Origin: an uncultured Alistipes sp.
Lineage (GTDB): Bacteria; Bacteroidota; Bacteroidia; Bacteroidales; Rikenellaceae
Direction of reading: 5' to 3'
Length of the DNA stretch: 64,000 nt
NCBI GenBank assembly: GCA_947573795.1
Contig: CANPHE010000007.1
Location: 1-64,000 of the forward strand
Position numbers and translations under genes: made by a program
Notes under the pieces: generated by a model
What the model saw: the letters and a program-made list of their open reading frames with translations, nothing else
What the model was told of the DNA's origin: nothing
Databases searched by the model: none
In this document: positions 28,753-38,487 of the stretch, piece after piece
Numbering within the stretch: position 1 is the stretch's first letter
How the letters are laid out: each line of letters begins with the position of its first letter

Positions 28753-29516
28753 TGTCGGATCGCACATCGCGTATGGTGGCGCTCCTGGGGCGCATGCGTC
28801 GGGAGCGTAACGGAGCCGTGGCGGATGCGATGGCTCCCTACGGTGCAGCCTATGGGCTCAACTACGGCGTCAGTTTGCCGACCGTGCGGTCGATCGCCCG
28901 CGCCGAAGGGTGCGATCCTGTTTTCGCACGCCTGCTTTATCGTCAGGACGTGCGCGAATTGCGCCTTGCGGCGCTGCATATCGCCGATCCGGCGGCGGTT
29001 ACTGCGGCGGATGCCGATACGTGGGCTGCGGGAATCGTCAATTCGGAAGTCGCCGAGGAGGCGGCTTTCGCACTGTTGAGCCGAATGCCGGCGCTGCCCG
29101 CCTTTTTTGCGCTTTGGGGCGCTTCGTCGAATCCTTTGCTGCAATATGCCGTTTTGTTGGCTGCCGCTCGCAGCGAGGCGACTCCCGCTGCTTGGGCGGT
29201 CGATGCCGTGGAGATCGTGCGGCGCAATGCGATGGCTTCAGCGGTCGGGGAGCGGACGACGGCCGGTCGTCGGGAGGCGACGGGCGATTCGGGCTCTTGC
29301 GGAGTCGAGACACCGGTTGCAGCCGGGCCGACGATCGATTCGCGAGCCGTCCGGTTGACGGCGCAGGGCGCAGTGGCGTTGCTGGCTGCTTTGGGCGGCC
29401 GCAGCGCTGCGGATCGCGAAGCCGTACGCCGGGCAGTCGACACCTTGGGCGACCTTCCGGCCGAAGTCTATGTCCGCGAAGAACTCGCCTGGCGGATAGC
29501 GGAAAGCGACCGATGA
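28752..29516 (+). CDS. DNA alkylation repair-like (HEAT/AlkD-like) protein
   Basis: GVSLPTVRSIARAEGCDPVFARLLYRQDVRELRLAALHIADP; overlaps preceding stop (TAATG). Confidence 0.7.
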   Translation: MSDRTSRMVALLGRMRRERNGAVADAMAPYGAAYGLNYGVSLPTVRSIARAEGCDPVFARLLYRQDVRELRLAALHIADPAAVTAADADTWAAGIVNSEVAEEAAFALLSRMPALPAFFALWGASSNPLLQYAVLLAAARSEATPAAWAVDAVEIVRRNAMASAVGERTTAGRREATGDSGSCGVETPVAAGPTIDSRAVRLTAQGAVALLAALGGRSAADREAVRRAVDTLGDLPAEVYVREELAWRIAESDR

Positions 29517-29606
29517 AAAGTTAACGGTGAAAAATCTTTGGCGGGATTTCACCTCGCCGGCTGCGGTTCGCTCGGACCTTGTTGCCGCAGACCATCGAAA
29601 TCTTCC

Positions 29607-29948
29607 TTATCGCAACTCCTCCGGTTGGCGTCGCTCCAGGCGTTCCAACTTTTCGAGCGCCTGTACCAGATGCTCGTAGCTTACCCGTCCGCTTTGGCGC
29701 CACAGGACCTCTCCGCGGCGGAAAAATATCAGGGTCGGGACCGACATGATGTTGTAACGGCGGATGATTTCGGTCAGGTTGCGGTCGTCGATATCGATCT
29801 TGTAAACGTCTACGCGGCCGTTCATCTGCTCGCGGAACTTGTCGATTACCGGGTGCATGGCCTGGCAGGGACCGCACCAGGTCGCGAAAAAATCTACGAA
29901 AGTCAGCGCATCGCGCCAGATGATTTTGTCGAAGTCTGTCATAATCAT
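29607..29948 (-). CDS. Thioredoxin family protein
   Basis: FVDFFATWCGPCQAMHPVIDKF ... NIMSVPTLIFF. Confidence 0.93.
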   Translation of the reverse strand: MIMTDFDKIIWRDALTFVDFFATWCGPCQAMHPVIDKFREQMNGRVDVYKIDIDDRNLTEIIRRYNIMSVPTLIFFRRGEVLWRQSGRVSYEHLVQALEKLERLERRQPEELR

Positions 29949-29994
29949 GGTGTATTTGGCGATTGAAGTATTCGGCGTGACGGGATGCTGCGCA

Positions 29995-30960
29995 TCAGTT
30001 CATCTCCGCCCAGGTGATTCCGGTATATTGTTTCTCAGTGAGCGTCTGTTCGGCGTATGCGATCGTGCGGCGCAGCCCTTCGAGCAGCGGGGTGCGCGGT
30101 TGCCATCCCAATTCCCGCTGTGCGGCCGTAATGTCGGGCATTCGCCGACGTGCATCGTCGGTGCGGGCTTTGTCGTGTACGATTTGCGAGCGGCTGCCGG
30201 TCAGTGCGACGATCTTTTCGGCCAAAGCACGTATGGCGACTTCGTGGTTGCTGCCGAAGGCGTACGTGCGGGTCGTCTCGGTCGGAGGTGCCTCCATCAG
30301 GCGGACGAGCCCGTCTACGATGTCCTCCACCCAGCAGAAGGTGCGCAGTTGATCGCCGTTGCCGTTCACGTGGATATCACGGTTCTGAAGCGCTGCGACG
30401 ATCATCTTCATCACCACGCGCTGATCCATCATGTCGGCGCCGCTGCCGTAGGTGTTGTAGATGCGGGCTATGCGGGTGTCGGTGCCGTATTCGGCGTGAT
30501 AGGCGCGGTGCAGGGCTTCGGCGGCACGTTTGCCTTCGCAGAGGATATGATGCGTCGAATCGTCCGGCATACTTTCGGGCGGGGCGTTGCGAGCCGTGCC
30601 GTACAAGGCGCCCGACGAGGCGAAAAGCACCCGGGCATGTTCCGCACGGGCGGTATCCAGGGCGTTGATCGATCCCAGGATGCTGACTTTGAGCGTGTCG
30701 ACCGGCAGCGCTTTGTTGTAGCGCACCATCGACGGCGAGGTCAGGTTGTAAATCCGTTCGCAGCGGATGCCGAAGGTGTTGGTGATGTTGTGGTGGACAT
30801 ATCGGAACGCCGGGTGTTGCAAAACGTTGCGCAACAGCGGCGAGTTGGCCGCATCGCGGACGTCCACGCAGAAAACTTCGTGCCCCTCGTCCAGCAGACG
30901 CAGACACAGGTGTGTGCCGATAAACCCCACACCGCCCAGTACGACGATTCTTTTTTGCAT
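29995..30960 (-). CDS. NAD-dependent epimerase/dehydratase, UXS-like, with non-canonical active site
   Basis: Rossmann GGVGFIGTH; YNTYGSGADMMDQRVV; LCEGK in place of YDEGK. Confidence 0.8.
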   Translation of the reverse strand: MQKRIVVLGGVGFIGTHLCLRLLDEGHEVFCVDVRDAANSPLLRNVLQHPAFRYVHHNITNTFGIRCERIYNLTSPSMVRYNKALPVDTLKVSILGSINALDTARAEHARVLFASSGALYGTARNAPPESMPDDSTHHILCEGKRAAEALHRAYHAEYGTDTRIARIYNTYGSGADMMDQRVVMKMIVAALQNRDIHVNGNGDQLRTFCWVEDIVDGLVRLMEAPPTETTRTYAFGSNHEVAIRALAEKIVALTGSRSQIVHDKARTDDARRRMPDITAAQRELGWQPRTPLLEGLRRTIAYAEQTLTEKQYTGITWAEMN

Positions 30961-30993
30961 CTTTAGCTCCTTTACCCGGAGCCAAAGCAAAAT

Positions 30994-32364
30994 CTATTCC
31001 ACAAAGAGCGCTCGCGGGAGCTCGGTGATGCTGTTTATGCCGACGATCTCGATACCCTCGGGACGTTTGCTCCCTTTGGGCAGGTAGCCCGATACGATGA
31101 TGCGCCGAAATCCGAGGCGTGCGGCCTCGCTGATGCGTTGCTCGGTGCGGGGGGCGGGGCGTATCTCGCCCGAAAGTCCGATCTCACCGGCGCAGCAGAT
31201 GCCCTCGCCTACGGGGCGGTCGTAGTAGGACGATACGACCGCCGCGACGACCGAGAGGTCCAATCCCGGGTCGGCGACCTTGAAGCCTCCCGCGAAGTTG
31301 AGAAAGACATCCTTCTGGAACATCTTGAGTCCGAGGCGTTTCTCCACGACGGCCAGCAGCATGCTCATGCGCTTGGCGTCGAATCCCGTCGCCGTGCGTT
31401 GCGGCGTGCCGTATGCGGCACCGCTCACCAAGGCCTGGACCTCGATCAGATAGGGCCGCACGCCGTCCGCCGCCGCACCTACGGCGATGCCGCTCAACGG
31501 CTCCTCGTAGTGGGTCAAGAGGATTTCCGACGGATTGTCAACGCCGCGTAGGCCCGATTCCAACATCTCGAACACGCCGATCTCGAACGTCGCGCCGAAA
31601 CGGTTCTTGTTGCCGCGCAGGATGCGGTAGATGTTGTTGCTGTCGCCCTCGAACTGAAGCACCACATCGACGATGTGTTCCAGGATTTTGGGGCCGGCGA
31701 TGGTGCCGTCTTTGGTGATGTGGCCGATGATGAAGATCGACGTGCCGGTCGATTTGGCGTATTTGAGCAGTGTCGCGGCGCATTCGCGGATCTGCGAGAC
31801 GCTGCCGGCCGACGACTCGATCAGCTCGGTGTAGATGGTCTGTATCGAGTCGATCACCACCACGTCGGGCTGTTGTTCGGTGATCTGCGCCACGATATTC
31901 TCCAGCAGGGTTTCGGGATAGACCAGACATTCGTCGTTGCCGATGCCGATGCGTGCTGCGCGCATCTTGATCTGCTCGGCCGACTCCTCGCCCGAGACGT
32001 AGAGCGTTCGCAATCCGTTCGCCGCCAGGGCGATCTGCAACGAGAGGGTCGATTTGCCGATTCCCGGTTCGCCTCCGAGCAGGATGAGCGATCCGGGCAC
32101 GAGACCTCCGCCCAATACGCGGTTGACCTCGCGGTTGCCGATATCGATCCTGCGGCGGTCGCTTTCGCGAATGTCGCGCACCCGCTGAGGCCGACTCGCA
32201 GGCATGCCTCCGGCTACGAGGGCCGGAACCGATCCGCCGCTCTCTTTGGCGATGATTTCCTCGGTGAAGGAGTTCCATTCACCGCATGCGGGGCATTTAC
32301 CCAGCCATTTCGGGGCTTCGAATCCGCAGTTCTTGCAGAAATAGGCTTTCTTGACCTTGGCCAT
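30994..32364 (-). CDS. radA: DNA repair protein RadA
   Basis: CKNCGFEAPKWLGKCPACGEWNSF zinc finger, GGEPGIGKSTL, KNRFG. Confidence 0.97.
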   Translation of the reverse strand: MAKVKKAYFCKNCGFEAPKWLGKCPACGEWNSFTEEIIAKESGGSVPALVAGGMPASRPQRVRDIRESDRRRIDIGNREVNRVLGGGLVPGSLILLGGEPGIGKSTLSLQIALAANGLRTLYVSGEESAEQIKMRAARIGIGNDECLVYPETLLENIVAQITEQQPDVVVIDSIQTIYTELIESSAGSVSQIRECAATLLKYAKSTGTSIFIIGHITKDGTIAGPKILEHIVDVVLQFEGDSNNIYRILRGNKNRFGATFEIGVFEMLESGLRGVDNPSEILLTHYEEPLSGIAVGAAADGVRPYLIEVQALVSGAAYGTPQRTATGFDAKRMSMLLAVVEKRLGLKMFQKDVFLNFAGGFKVADPGLDLSVVAAVVSSYYDRPVGEGICCAGEIGLSGEIRPAPRTEQRISEAARLGFRRIIVSGYLPKGSKRPEGIEIVGINSITELPRALFVE

Positions 32365-32365
32365 A

Positions 32366-32968
32366 TCAATAGGGATGCGAGGTGTATTCGATGCGTTCGA
32401 CGCGCTGGATCATGTGGTTGGGGTAGAGCCTCTGGAACTGCTCTGTGAGGTCGGCGCGGAACTGGGTAAGCGACGTCGTTCCATAGCGGTAGGAGGCTAC
32501 GGAAAGCGTATAACTGCGGTCCGGAAGGTGGAGGTAGAGCGTCGATGCTTCGGGCGTTCGGGAGAATGCGCCCGCGAGAGGCTCCTCGCCGGCTGACGGC
32601 CGTACGGTCAGAAATCCGGTGTCGAAATGCTTGTATTCGAGACTGTAACTGCCGCCTACCTTTACGGGAGCTTCCGCTAAAACCTGCTCCTGGATAAGCG
32701 CTGTGATGGAAGGTCCCGGCGTGTCGTCGCCGGGAGCGTCGGGACCTTCCTCTTCGTCGGGCGTCGGGTCGGCTTCGTCCCCTCCCTCCGTATTCTTCGT
32801 GCCGGGATTCGCCGGCTTCAGGGGCGTGGCGGCTTGGAAGGTCACGTTGACCTCCATGCGCACGACGTCGTAAGTCGTGGTGTAGAAGACTTCGGATTTC
32901 TCGTCGCAGGCGGCCAGCAGGCAGACGAGCAGCATTCCGAGCAAACAACGGTGCAGTCGTTTTATCAT
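32366..32968 (-). CDS. Hypothetical lipoprotein with acidic Pro-rich linker
   Basis: Lipobox VCLLAACDEK; linker EGGDEADPTPDEEEGPDAPGDDTPGP. Confidence 0.6.
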   Translation of the reverse strand: MIKRLHRCLLGMLLVCLLAACDEKSEVFYTTTYDVVRMEVNVTFQAATPLKPANPGTKNTEGGDEADPTPDEEEGPDAPGDDTPGPSITALIQEQVLAEAPVKVGGSYSLEYKHFDTGFLTVRPSAGEEPLAGAFSRTPEASTLYLHLPDRSYTLSVASYRYGTTSLTQFRADLTEQFQRLYPNHMIQRVERIEYTSHPY

Positions 32969-33591
32969 AATCCCAAATTCTGATCGATCAATACTATCTT
33001 GATGCGTCCGGCGGGTTGGCAGCGGAGCATCTCCAGGCGCGTGTTGCACAGCCGGTCGGGCGAGTCGCAGTCGGCGCACCGGCCCGTATGGATGCAGGGC
33101 GTGCGGAACTCCGGGTGCTGCGCGGCGTTTTGGGGAGCTGCGATTTCGCGGATACGCTCCTCGGCGGCGGTCCGGTCCGCAACGATCTTGTTACGTCCCG
33201 CGACGAGAATCACCTTGCGGGGCCCGAAGGCGAGCGGTGCGATGCGGTTGCCCGTTTTGTCGGTCCAGTGGAGCGAGCCTTCGAGCGTCAGGGCATTGAT
33301 TCCCGTGACGAAAAGGTCCGAAAGCAGCGCTTGACGTCGTATTTCCATGCGCTCGTTGCGCGGTAGCGCAGCGTCGAAACCGTCTAAGAGCGTCGTGTCC
33401 TCCTGCGTACGGACCCACTCCAGGAATCCCGTTGCGCGCAGCGTCGCCGACTCGCCGAATCCCACTGTCCGGGGGTGCCGTTCGGCGACGGCCGCCTGCA
33501 ACGCCGCGAGTGCTTCGGCCGTATCGCGCACCGTTTCCACCTCGAACCGGTGGCGCCGCAATGCTTCGGCGCAAGCTTCCAGTATCTCCAT
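32965..33591 (-). CDS. LUD (LutC/YkgG) domain protein
   Basis: VGFGESATLRATGFLEWV...SDLFVTGINALTLEGSLHWTDKTGNRIAPLAFGPRKVILVAGRNKIV. Confidence 0.85.
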   Translation of the reverse strand: MEILEACAEALRRHRFEVETVRDTAEALAALQAAVAERHPRTVGFGESATLRATGFLEWVRTQEDTTLLDGFDAALPRNERMEIRRQALLSDLFVTGINALTLEGSLHWTDKTGNRIAPLAFGPRKVILVAGRNKIVADRTAAEERIREIAAPQNAAQHPEFRTPCIHTGRCADCDSPDRLCNTRLEMLRCQPAGRIKIVLIDQNLGL

Positions 33592-33593
33592 CG

Positions 33594-34145
33594 TTACTTC
33601 AGTTGGCGTTTTATAACAGCCGGATTTCCTGCGGCCAGCACATCGTCAGGGAGGTCGCGCGTGACGACGCTCCCCGCCGCGACGATCGTTCGGTCGCCGA
33701 TCCGCACTCCCGGACATACGGTCACGTTGCCGCCCAGCCAGCAGTCCGCGCCGATCTCGATGCGCAAGGCCCGTTCCTCGGGTTTGCGGCGTTCGAGGTA
33801 GTCGGTCGGGTGCTGCGGCGTGTAGAACTTGCAGTCGGGGCCGATCTTCGTGCGGGCACCGATTCGGATGCCGCCGCCGTCGAGCATCGTGCAGCGGGCG
33901 TTGACGAAGACCCCTTCGCCGAGCTCCACGGCCGTTCCGTGTTCGCAGTAGAAGGGCGGTACGACCATTGCGCTGCCGGCTGCGCGGGGGAGCAGCTCGG
34001 CGAGTGCTTCGCCATATGCCGCCTCGCCCGGGCGCGTCGCATTGAAGCGGTCGAGCCGTTCGCGGCCGCGACGGCAACTCTCCAGTATCCCGGCGTCCGT
34101 GAAGCAGTAGGGTGCCCCTGCGGCCATTTTTTCGAGTTCGGTCAT
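33594..34145 (-). CDS. Maltose/galactoside O-acetyltransferase family (LbH hexapeptide)
   Basis: FYCEHGTAVELGEGVFVNARCTMLDGGGIRIGARTKIGPDCKFYTPQHPTD; hexapeptide repeats. Confidence 0.9.
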   Translation of the reverse strand: MTELEKMAAGAPYCFTDAGILESCRRGRERLDRFNATRPGEAAYGEALAELLPRAAGSAMVVPPFYCEHGTAVELGEGVFVNARCTMLDGGGIRIGARTKIGPDCKFYTPQHPTDYLERRKPEERALRIEIGADCWLGGNVTVCPGVRIGDRTIVAAGSVVTRDLPDDVLAAGNPAVIKRQLK

Positions 34146-34149
34146 GCCC

Positions 34150-35466
34150 TTATTTCAGGAAAAACCGGTAAATATCGTTTCCGTTGACATAGAGCAACAG
34201 AGCCAGCAGGAAGATCATGCCGGCGTACTGCGCCCATTCCAACACCTTGTCGCTGACTTTGCGGCCCGTTACCATCTCCCAGAAGGTGAAGATCGCATGT
34301 CCTCCGTCGAGCCCCGGGATGGGCAGGATGTTCATGATCGCGAGGATGATCGACAGGAACGCCGCCGTCATCCAGAATCCCTGCCAGTTCCATTCGCCCG
34401 GGAAGATGCTGCCGATGGCGATGAATCCGCCCAACTCCTCGTAGAGCTTCGTCTTCGGTTTGGCGATCAGCTTCAATTGTTCCCAGTAGGAGGAGATCGT
34501 ATGCCCGGCTTTGCGCAGTCCGGCGGGAATCGCCTGGGCGAGGGTGTAGTGCTGCGTCCGCATGACGAACGGCGACAGTACCGTGACCCCGAGGGCACCT
34601 TCGGCCGATACGGGCAGTGTCATTTCGAGCAACATGTCTTCGTCGCGCAGCACGGTGAGGCGCACGGAGTCTCCGGCACGACTGCGGATATAGTTGCGGT
34701 AGGCGGTGTAGTCGGCGCCCCGCAGCGTGTCGATGCCGATCACCTCGTCGCCGTGTTGCAGCGCGGCGGCCGAAGCGGCAGCTACGCTGTCGATCAGGAA
34801 AGGCATGCGCGGTGCGATCATCCCTTCGTAACCCTTCTCGCGCCGCATGTCGATGAGTTTTTCGAGCGGAATCACGAGCGTCCTCCGTTCGCCGTTGCGC
34901 TCGATCTCCACCGTGCGGTCGCCGTCGGTGATGAGCAGGGCGTTGACGATCTTCGCGTAGTCGTCGATCTGCGCGCCGTCGATGCTCAGAATCCGGTCGC
35001 CGTCGCGGAATCCCAGCGTGTGACCCGCTTCGTTGAAGTTGTAACCCCAGCGGGCATCTTCGTTGGCGAAGTAGGAATCGCCCCACGTGTAGCAGATGCC
35101 GACGTAGATCGCTACGGCCAGAATGACATTCATCACCACGCCTGCGATCATCACCAGAAACCGCTGCCAGGCCGGTTTTGCGCGGAATTCGTCTTCCCGG
35201 ACCGGTTGTTTCATCTGCTCGGTGTCCATCGATTCGTCGATCATGCCGGCGATCTTCACATAGCCGCCCATCGGCAGCCAGCCGATGCCGTACTCCGTGT
35301 CGCCGCGCTTGAATTTGAAGAGCGAGAACCACGGGTCGAAGAAGATGTAGAATTTCTCGACACGGATGCCGAACACCCGCGCCATGAGGAAATGTCCCAG
35401 CTCGTGGATGCCGACCAGGATGGTGAAACAGAGGAAGAACTGAATGATTTTGATGAAGATTTCCAT
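34150..35466 (-). CDS. rseP: RIP metalloprotease RseP
   Basis: HELGHFLMARVFGIRVEKF, PDZ domain, NILPIPGLDGGH. Confidence 0.95.
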   Translation of the reverse strand: MEIFIKIIQFFLCFTILVGIHELGHFLMARVFGIRVEKFYIFFDPWFSLFKFKRGDTEYGIGWLPMGGYVKIAGMIDESMDTEQMKQPVREDEFRAKPAWQRFLVMIAGVVMNVILAVAIYVGICYTWGDSYFANEDARWGYNFNEAGHTLGFRDGDRILSIDGAQIDDYAKIVNALLITDGDRTVEIERNGERRTLVIPLEKLIDMRREKGYEGMIAPRMPFLIDSVAAASAAALQHGDEVIGIDTLRGADYTAYRNYIRSRAGDSVRLTVLRDEDMLLEMTLPVSAEGALGVTVLSPFVMRTQHYTLAQAIPAGLRKAGHTISSYWEQLKLIAKPKTKLYEELGGFIAIGSIFPGEWNWQGFWMTAAFLSIILAIMNILPIPGLDGGHAIFTFWEMVTGRKVSDKVLEWAQYAGMIFLLALLLYVNGNDIYRFFLK

Positions 35467-35476
35467 ATTTCGTCGT

Positions 35477-36628
35477 TTACTGATTCAAAAATGCTGCGGC
35501 CAGGGCGCGTGCTTCGGCATCCGCCTCGGCATAGTCCGCCAGGGTGGGGCGCTCGACGAAAGCGGCATGGGCGAGCGCATGTTCGATCGTGCGCACGATG
35601 TCGAGCCAGGCGCAGCGCCCGCCGAGGAATGCCGCCACGGCCACCTCGTTCGCTCCGTTCATCGTGCAGGCTGCCGTGCCGCCGCGCCGCAGGCAGTCGT
35701 AGGCGATGTCGAGCGCCGGGTATTTCGCCCGGTCCACCGCCGCGAAGGTCAGTTGCGGGTGGGCGAGGAAGTCGAAACGCTCGCACGGACGGTGTGCCCG
35801 GTCGGGGTAGAGCAGCGCGAAGCTGATGGGCATGCGCATGTCCGGCGTTCCTAACTGCGCCTTGATCGCGCCGTCCTCGAATTCGACCATCGAGTGGACG
35901 ATCGACTGCGGATGCAGCACGACGTCGATCCGTTCGGGCGGGGTGCCGAACAACCAGTGGGCCTCGATTACCTCGAAACCCTTGTTGACGAGTGTCGAGG
36001 AGTCGATCGTGATCTTGGCGCCCATCTGCCACTGGGGGTGGCGCAGCGCTTGTGCGGCCGTGACGTCGGCGAGCGCCTCGCGCGGCAGGTCGCGGAATGC
36101 TCCGCCGCTGCACGTGACGATCAGCCGTCTTACGGGAGCCCGTTCGCCCACCAGACATTGGAATATGGCCGAGTGCTCCGAGTCGATCGGCAGCACCGGG
36201 GCTTTGCGTTCGCGGGCCAGCGGCATGACGTAGGCGCCGCCCACCACGAGCGACTCCTTGTTGGCCAGGGCGAGTTTCTTGCGCGCCTCGATGGCAGCGA
36301 CGGTGGGGGCCAGTCCGGCGTAGCCCACCAGGGCGTTGACCACTGTGTCGACGTTGCCCGCGGCAGCTACCTGCGCCACGGCGTCGGCTCCGGCGAATAC
36401 CTTGACGTCGGTGTCGGCCAATGCGTCGCGCAGCGGGGCGTAGCACCCTTCGTCGGCGATGACCGCCGTGTCGGCGTCGAATTCCCGGGCCTGGGCGGCG
36501 AGCCGCTGCCAATTGCTGTGGGCCGTGAGGGCCCGGACCTCGAAACGGTCGGGGTTCTCGCGCGCGATATCGAGCGTCTGCACGCCGATCGAGCCGGTCG
36601 ATCCCAATATGGCGAGTCGTTGTTTCAT
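35477..36628 (-). CDS. dxr: 1-deoxy-D-xylulose-5-phosphate reductoisomerase
   Basis: LAILGSTGSIGVQTLDIARENPDRFEV, LPIDSEHSAIFQCL, TIDSSTLVNKGFEVIEAHWLF. Confidence 0.97.
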   Translation of the reverse strand: MKQRLAILGSTGSIGVQTLDIARENPDRFEVRALTAHSNWQRLAAQAREFDADTAVIADEGCYAPLRDALADTDVKVFAGADAVAQVAAAGNVDTVVNALVGYAGLAPTVAAIEARKKLALANKESLVVGGAYVMPLARERKAPVLPIDSEHSAIFQCLVGERAPVRRLIVTCSGGAFRDLPREALADVTAAQALRHPQWQMGAKITIDSSTLVNKGFEVIEAHWLFGTPPERIDVVLHPQSIVHSMVEFEDGAIKAQLGTPDMRMPISFALLYPDRAHRPCERFDFLAHPQLTFAAVDRAKYPALDIAYDCLRRGGTAACTMNGANEVAVAAFLGGRCAWLDIVRTIEHALAHAAFVERPTLADYAEADAEARALAAAFLNQ

Positions 36629-36635
36629 GCGTGTG

Positions 36636-37508
36636 TCAGAATACGATGTAACCTTCCGGATCGACGGGTTTGCCGTTGTTCCAGAGTTCGAATTCGAAGA
36701 GCGGCATCTCGCCGCTGTCGGTATTGTCGGCGTTGTAGCCGATCAGCGTACCCGAACGGATGGTCTGTCCGGGCGTTACGAGCGACTGCGAGAGGTGTTT
36801 GTATACCGAGAGCAGGTTGCCCGCGTGTTGCAGCACGATCATGTAGCCCGTTTCGGGGGTCCAAAGGCTCATCACGGCCGTGCCGTCGTCGATGGCCGTC
36901 ACGCGGTCGTTCGCCGCCGCTGCGATCCGTACGCCGAAGCGCCCTTCGCCGATGTCGAAACGGTCGGTGATGATCCCCTCGATCGGTGTCACGAGTTCGA
37001 TCGCCTCGCGCACCTGGCGGCGCGAAGCCCCCTCGCGGCCCGACAGTGCATAGGGCCCGTCGCCCTCCATCTGGGCGCGCAGCAGCGAATCTTCGCGCGA
37101 GGGTACGACGAGGACTTTGCCCGTGCGCGTGCTGTCCGAATTGGAGAGGGTCCGCACGACGGGGGTCTTGCCCTCCAGGATCAGGGCGATATTCTCGTTG
37201 TAGGTCATCATGTCGTTCATCATGCGCTCCATCGAATCGAGCCGGATGATGTTCTGTACGAGGTTTTCGCGCGAACGGTCCGCCTCGGTGCGGTAGCCCG
37301 GCAGGAACTCCATGACGGGGGTATAGGCCATCAGCGAAAGCACGAGGATGAACAACAGCAGCACGAATGCCACGAGTCCCGCGAAGATGCTCGCGGGCGA
37401 GAGGTGGATGTGCCACTCTTCGCTGTTGTCCGTAGCGTTGAGCATGTTGAAGCGGCGCTTGCGGAATAGGTTGCGCCACAAAGACTGTATTTTCACGAAC
37501 GGATTCAT
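36636..37508 (-). CDS. Membrane-anchored M23/LytM-like protein, probably catalytically degenerate
   Basis: TM anchor; P-IEGIITDRFDIGEGRFGVRIAA...GYMIVLQHAGNLLSVYKHLSQSLVTPGQTIRSGTLIG; Zn ligand positions replaced. Confidence 0.82.
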   Translation of the reverse strand: MNPFVKIQSLWRNLFRKRRFNMLNATDNSEEWHIHLSPASIFAGLVAFVLLLFILVLSLMAYTPVMEFLPGYRTEADRSRENLVQNIIRLDSMERMMNDMMTYNENIALILEGKTPVVRTLSNSDSTRTGKVLVVPSREDSLLRAQMEGDGPYALSGREGASRRQVREAIELVTPIEGIITDRFDIGEGRFGVRIAAAANDRVTAIDDGTAVMSLWTPETGYMIVLQHAGNLLSVYKHLSQSLVTPGQTIRSGTLIGYNADNTDSGEMPLFEFELWNNGKPVDPEGYIVF

Positions 37509-37714
37509 CGGTTTTCGTCGTTTCGTTTCGGGCGCCGCGGCGCTCTTTAATCCGTCAAAGATACACAATCGGGCAATCATATCCAACTTTATGCCGATAT
37601 TCCTGCGGATATTGGCTCGTGCGACCCGCTTTCGGATGCGGCCGGGTCTTTGCCGTTTGCTTTTGTAAAAGCTTATTCCTATTTTTGCCGGACCTAACCC
37701 CGAATACCTCGCGA

Positions 37715-38434
37715 ATGAAAAAAACGTTGCTCCTTTCGTTCTTCGTACTTCTGCTGCAACCCGTTATCTCGCAGACGCTCGTCTGGGAGGATTTGCGCGA
37801 AACGGCCCTGCCCCGGCCGAAGACTTTCGACCACGAACTGGGCATCCGCTACGGTGCCCAAATCTCTCTGGGCAGTACGGACGGGCCCGATTTGCAGGCA
37901 TTCTGCATCGACTATGCCTGGTACGGGCCCTCGAATATCGGCGTACGTACGGGTTTCAATACGTTCCTCGACGCGGATATCGAGAACTACTACTCCGTGC
38001 CCGTGCAGTTCACGTGGCGGACGAAAAGCTACCGCGCGAAAGAATTCCGGTCGAGCGACCGCAGCCATTACTACAACCACCGATATTACCGCGACGAAGA
38101 ATATACGCCTCGCAGTTTTTTCTGGGACTTGATCTGTTCGATCCTCCCCTCGGCCTTGGAGGCGCACGCCGGATTCACGCCCGGTATGATGGGTGGTCCG
38201 CGTACCCTGCCGGAGGGCTACGATCCGGAATGGGGATGGCAACCCTATGTCGTCCGCCATCGTTTCGCCTGCACGTTCGACGCGGGATTCCGGCTCATCA
38301 TCCCCATTTGGCGCTTCAACCTTTTCGGAGACTTCACCTACCACTGTTATCTGACCGATAATTTCCGGGTCGGGGACTACCGCCCGAAACGTTCTTTCGT
38401 CGGACTGAGCGGAGGAATCTCGTTCCGCTTCTGA
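37715..38434 (+). CDS. Putative outer-membrane beta-barrel protein
   Basis: Signal peptide MKKTLLLSFFVLLLQPVISQ; alternating strands, terminal SFRF; TATTTTTG at 37680. Confidence 0.55.
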   Translation: MKKTLLLSFFVLLLQPVISQTLVWEDLRETALPRPKTFDHELGIRYGAQISLGSTDGPDLQAFCIDYAWYGPSNIGVRTGFNTFLDADIENYYSVPVQFTWRTKSYRAKEFRSSDRSHYYNHRYYRDEEYTPRSFFWDLICSILPSALEAHAGFTPGMMGGPRTLPEGYDPEWGWQPYVVRHRFACTFDAGFRLIIPIWRFNLFGDFTYHCYLTDNFRVGDYRPKRSFVGLSGGISFRF

Positions 38435-38487
38435 CCGACGGCCCCTCTGGGACGGCGATATTCGGCGACGCCCGAATGCGGAGGGCG

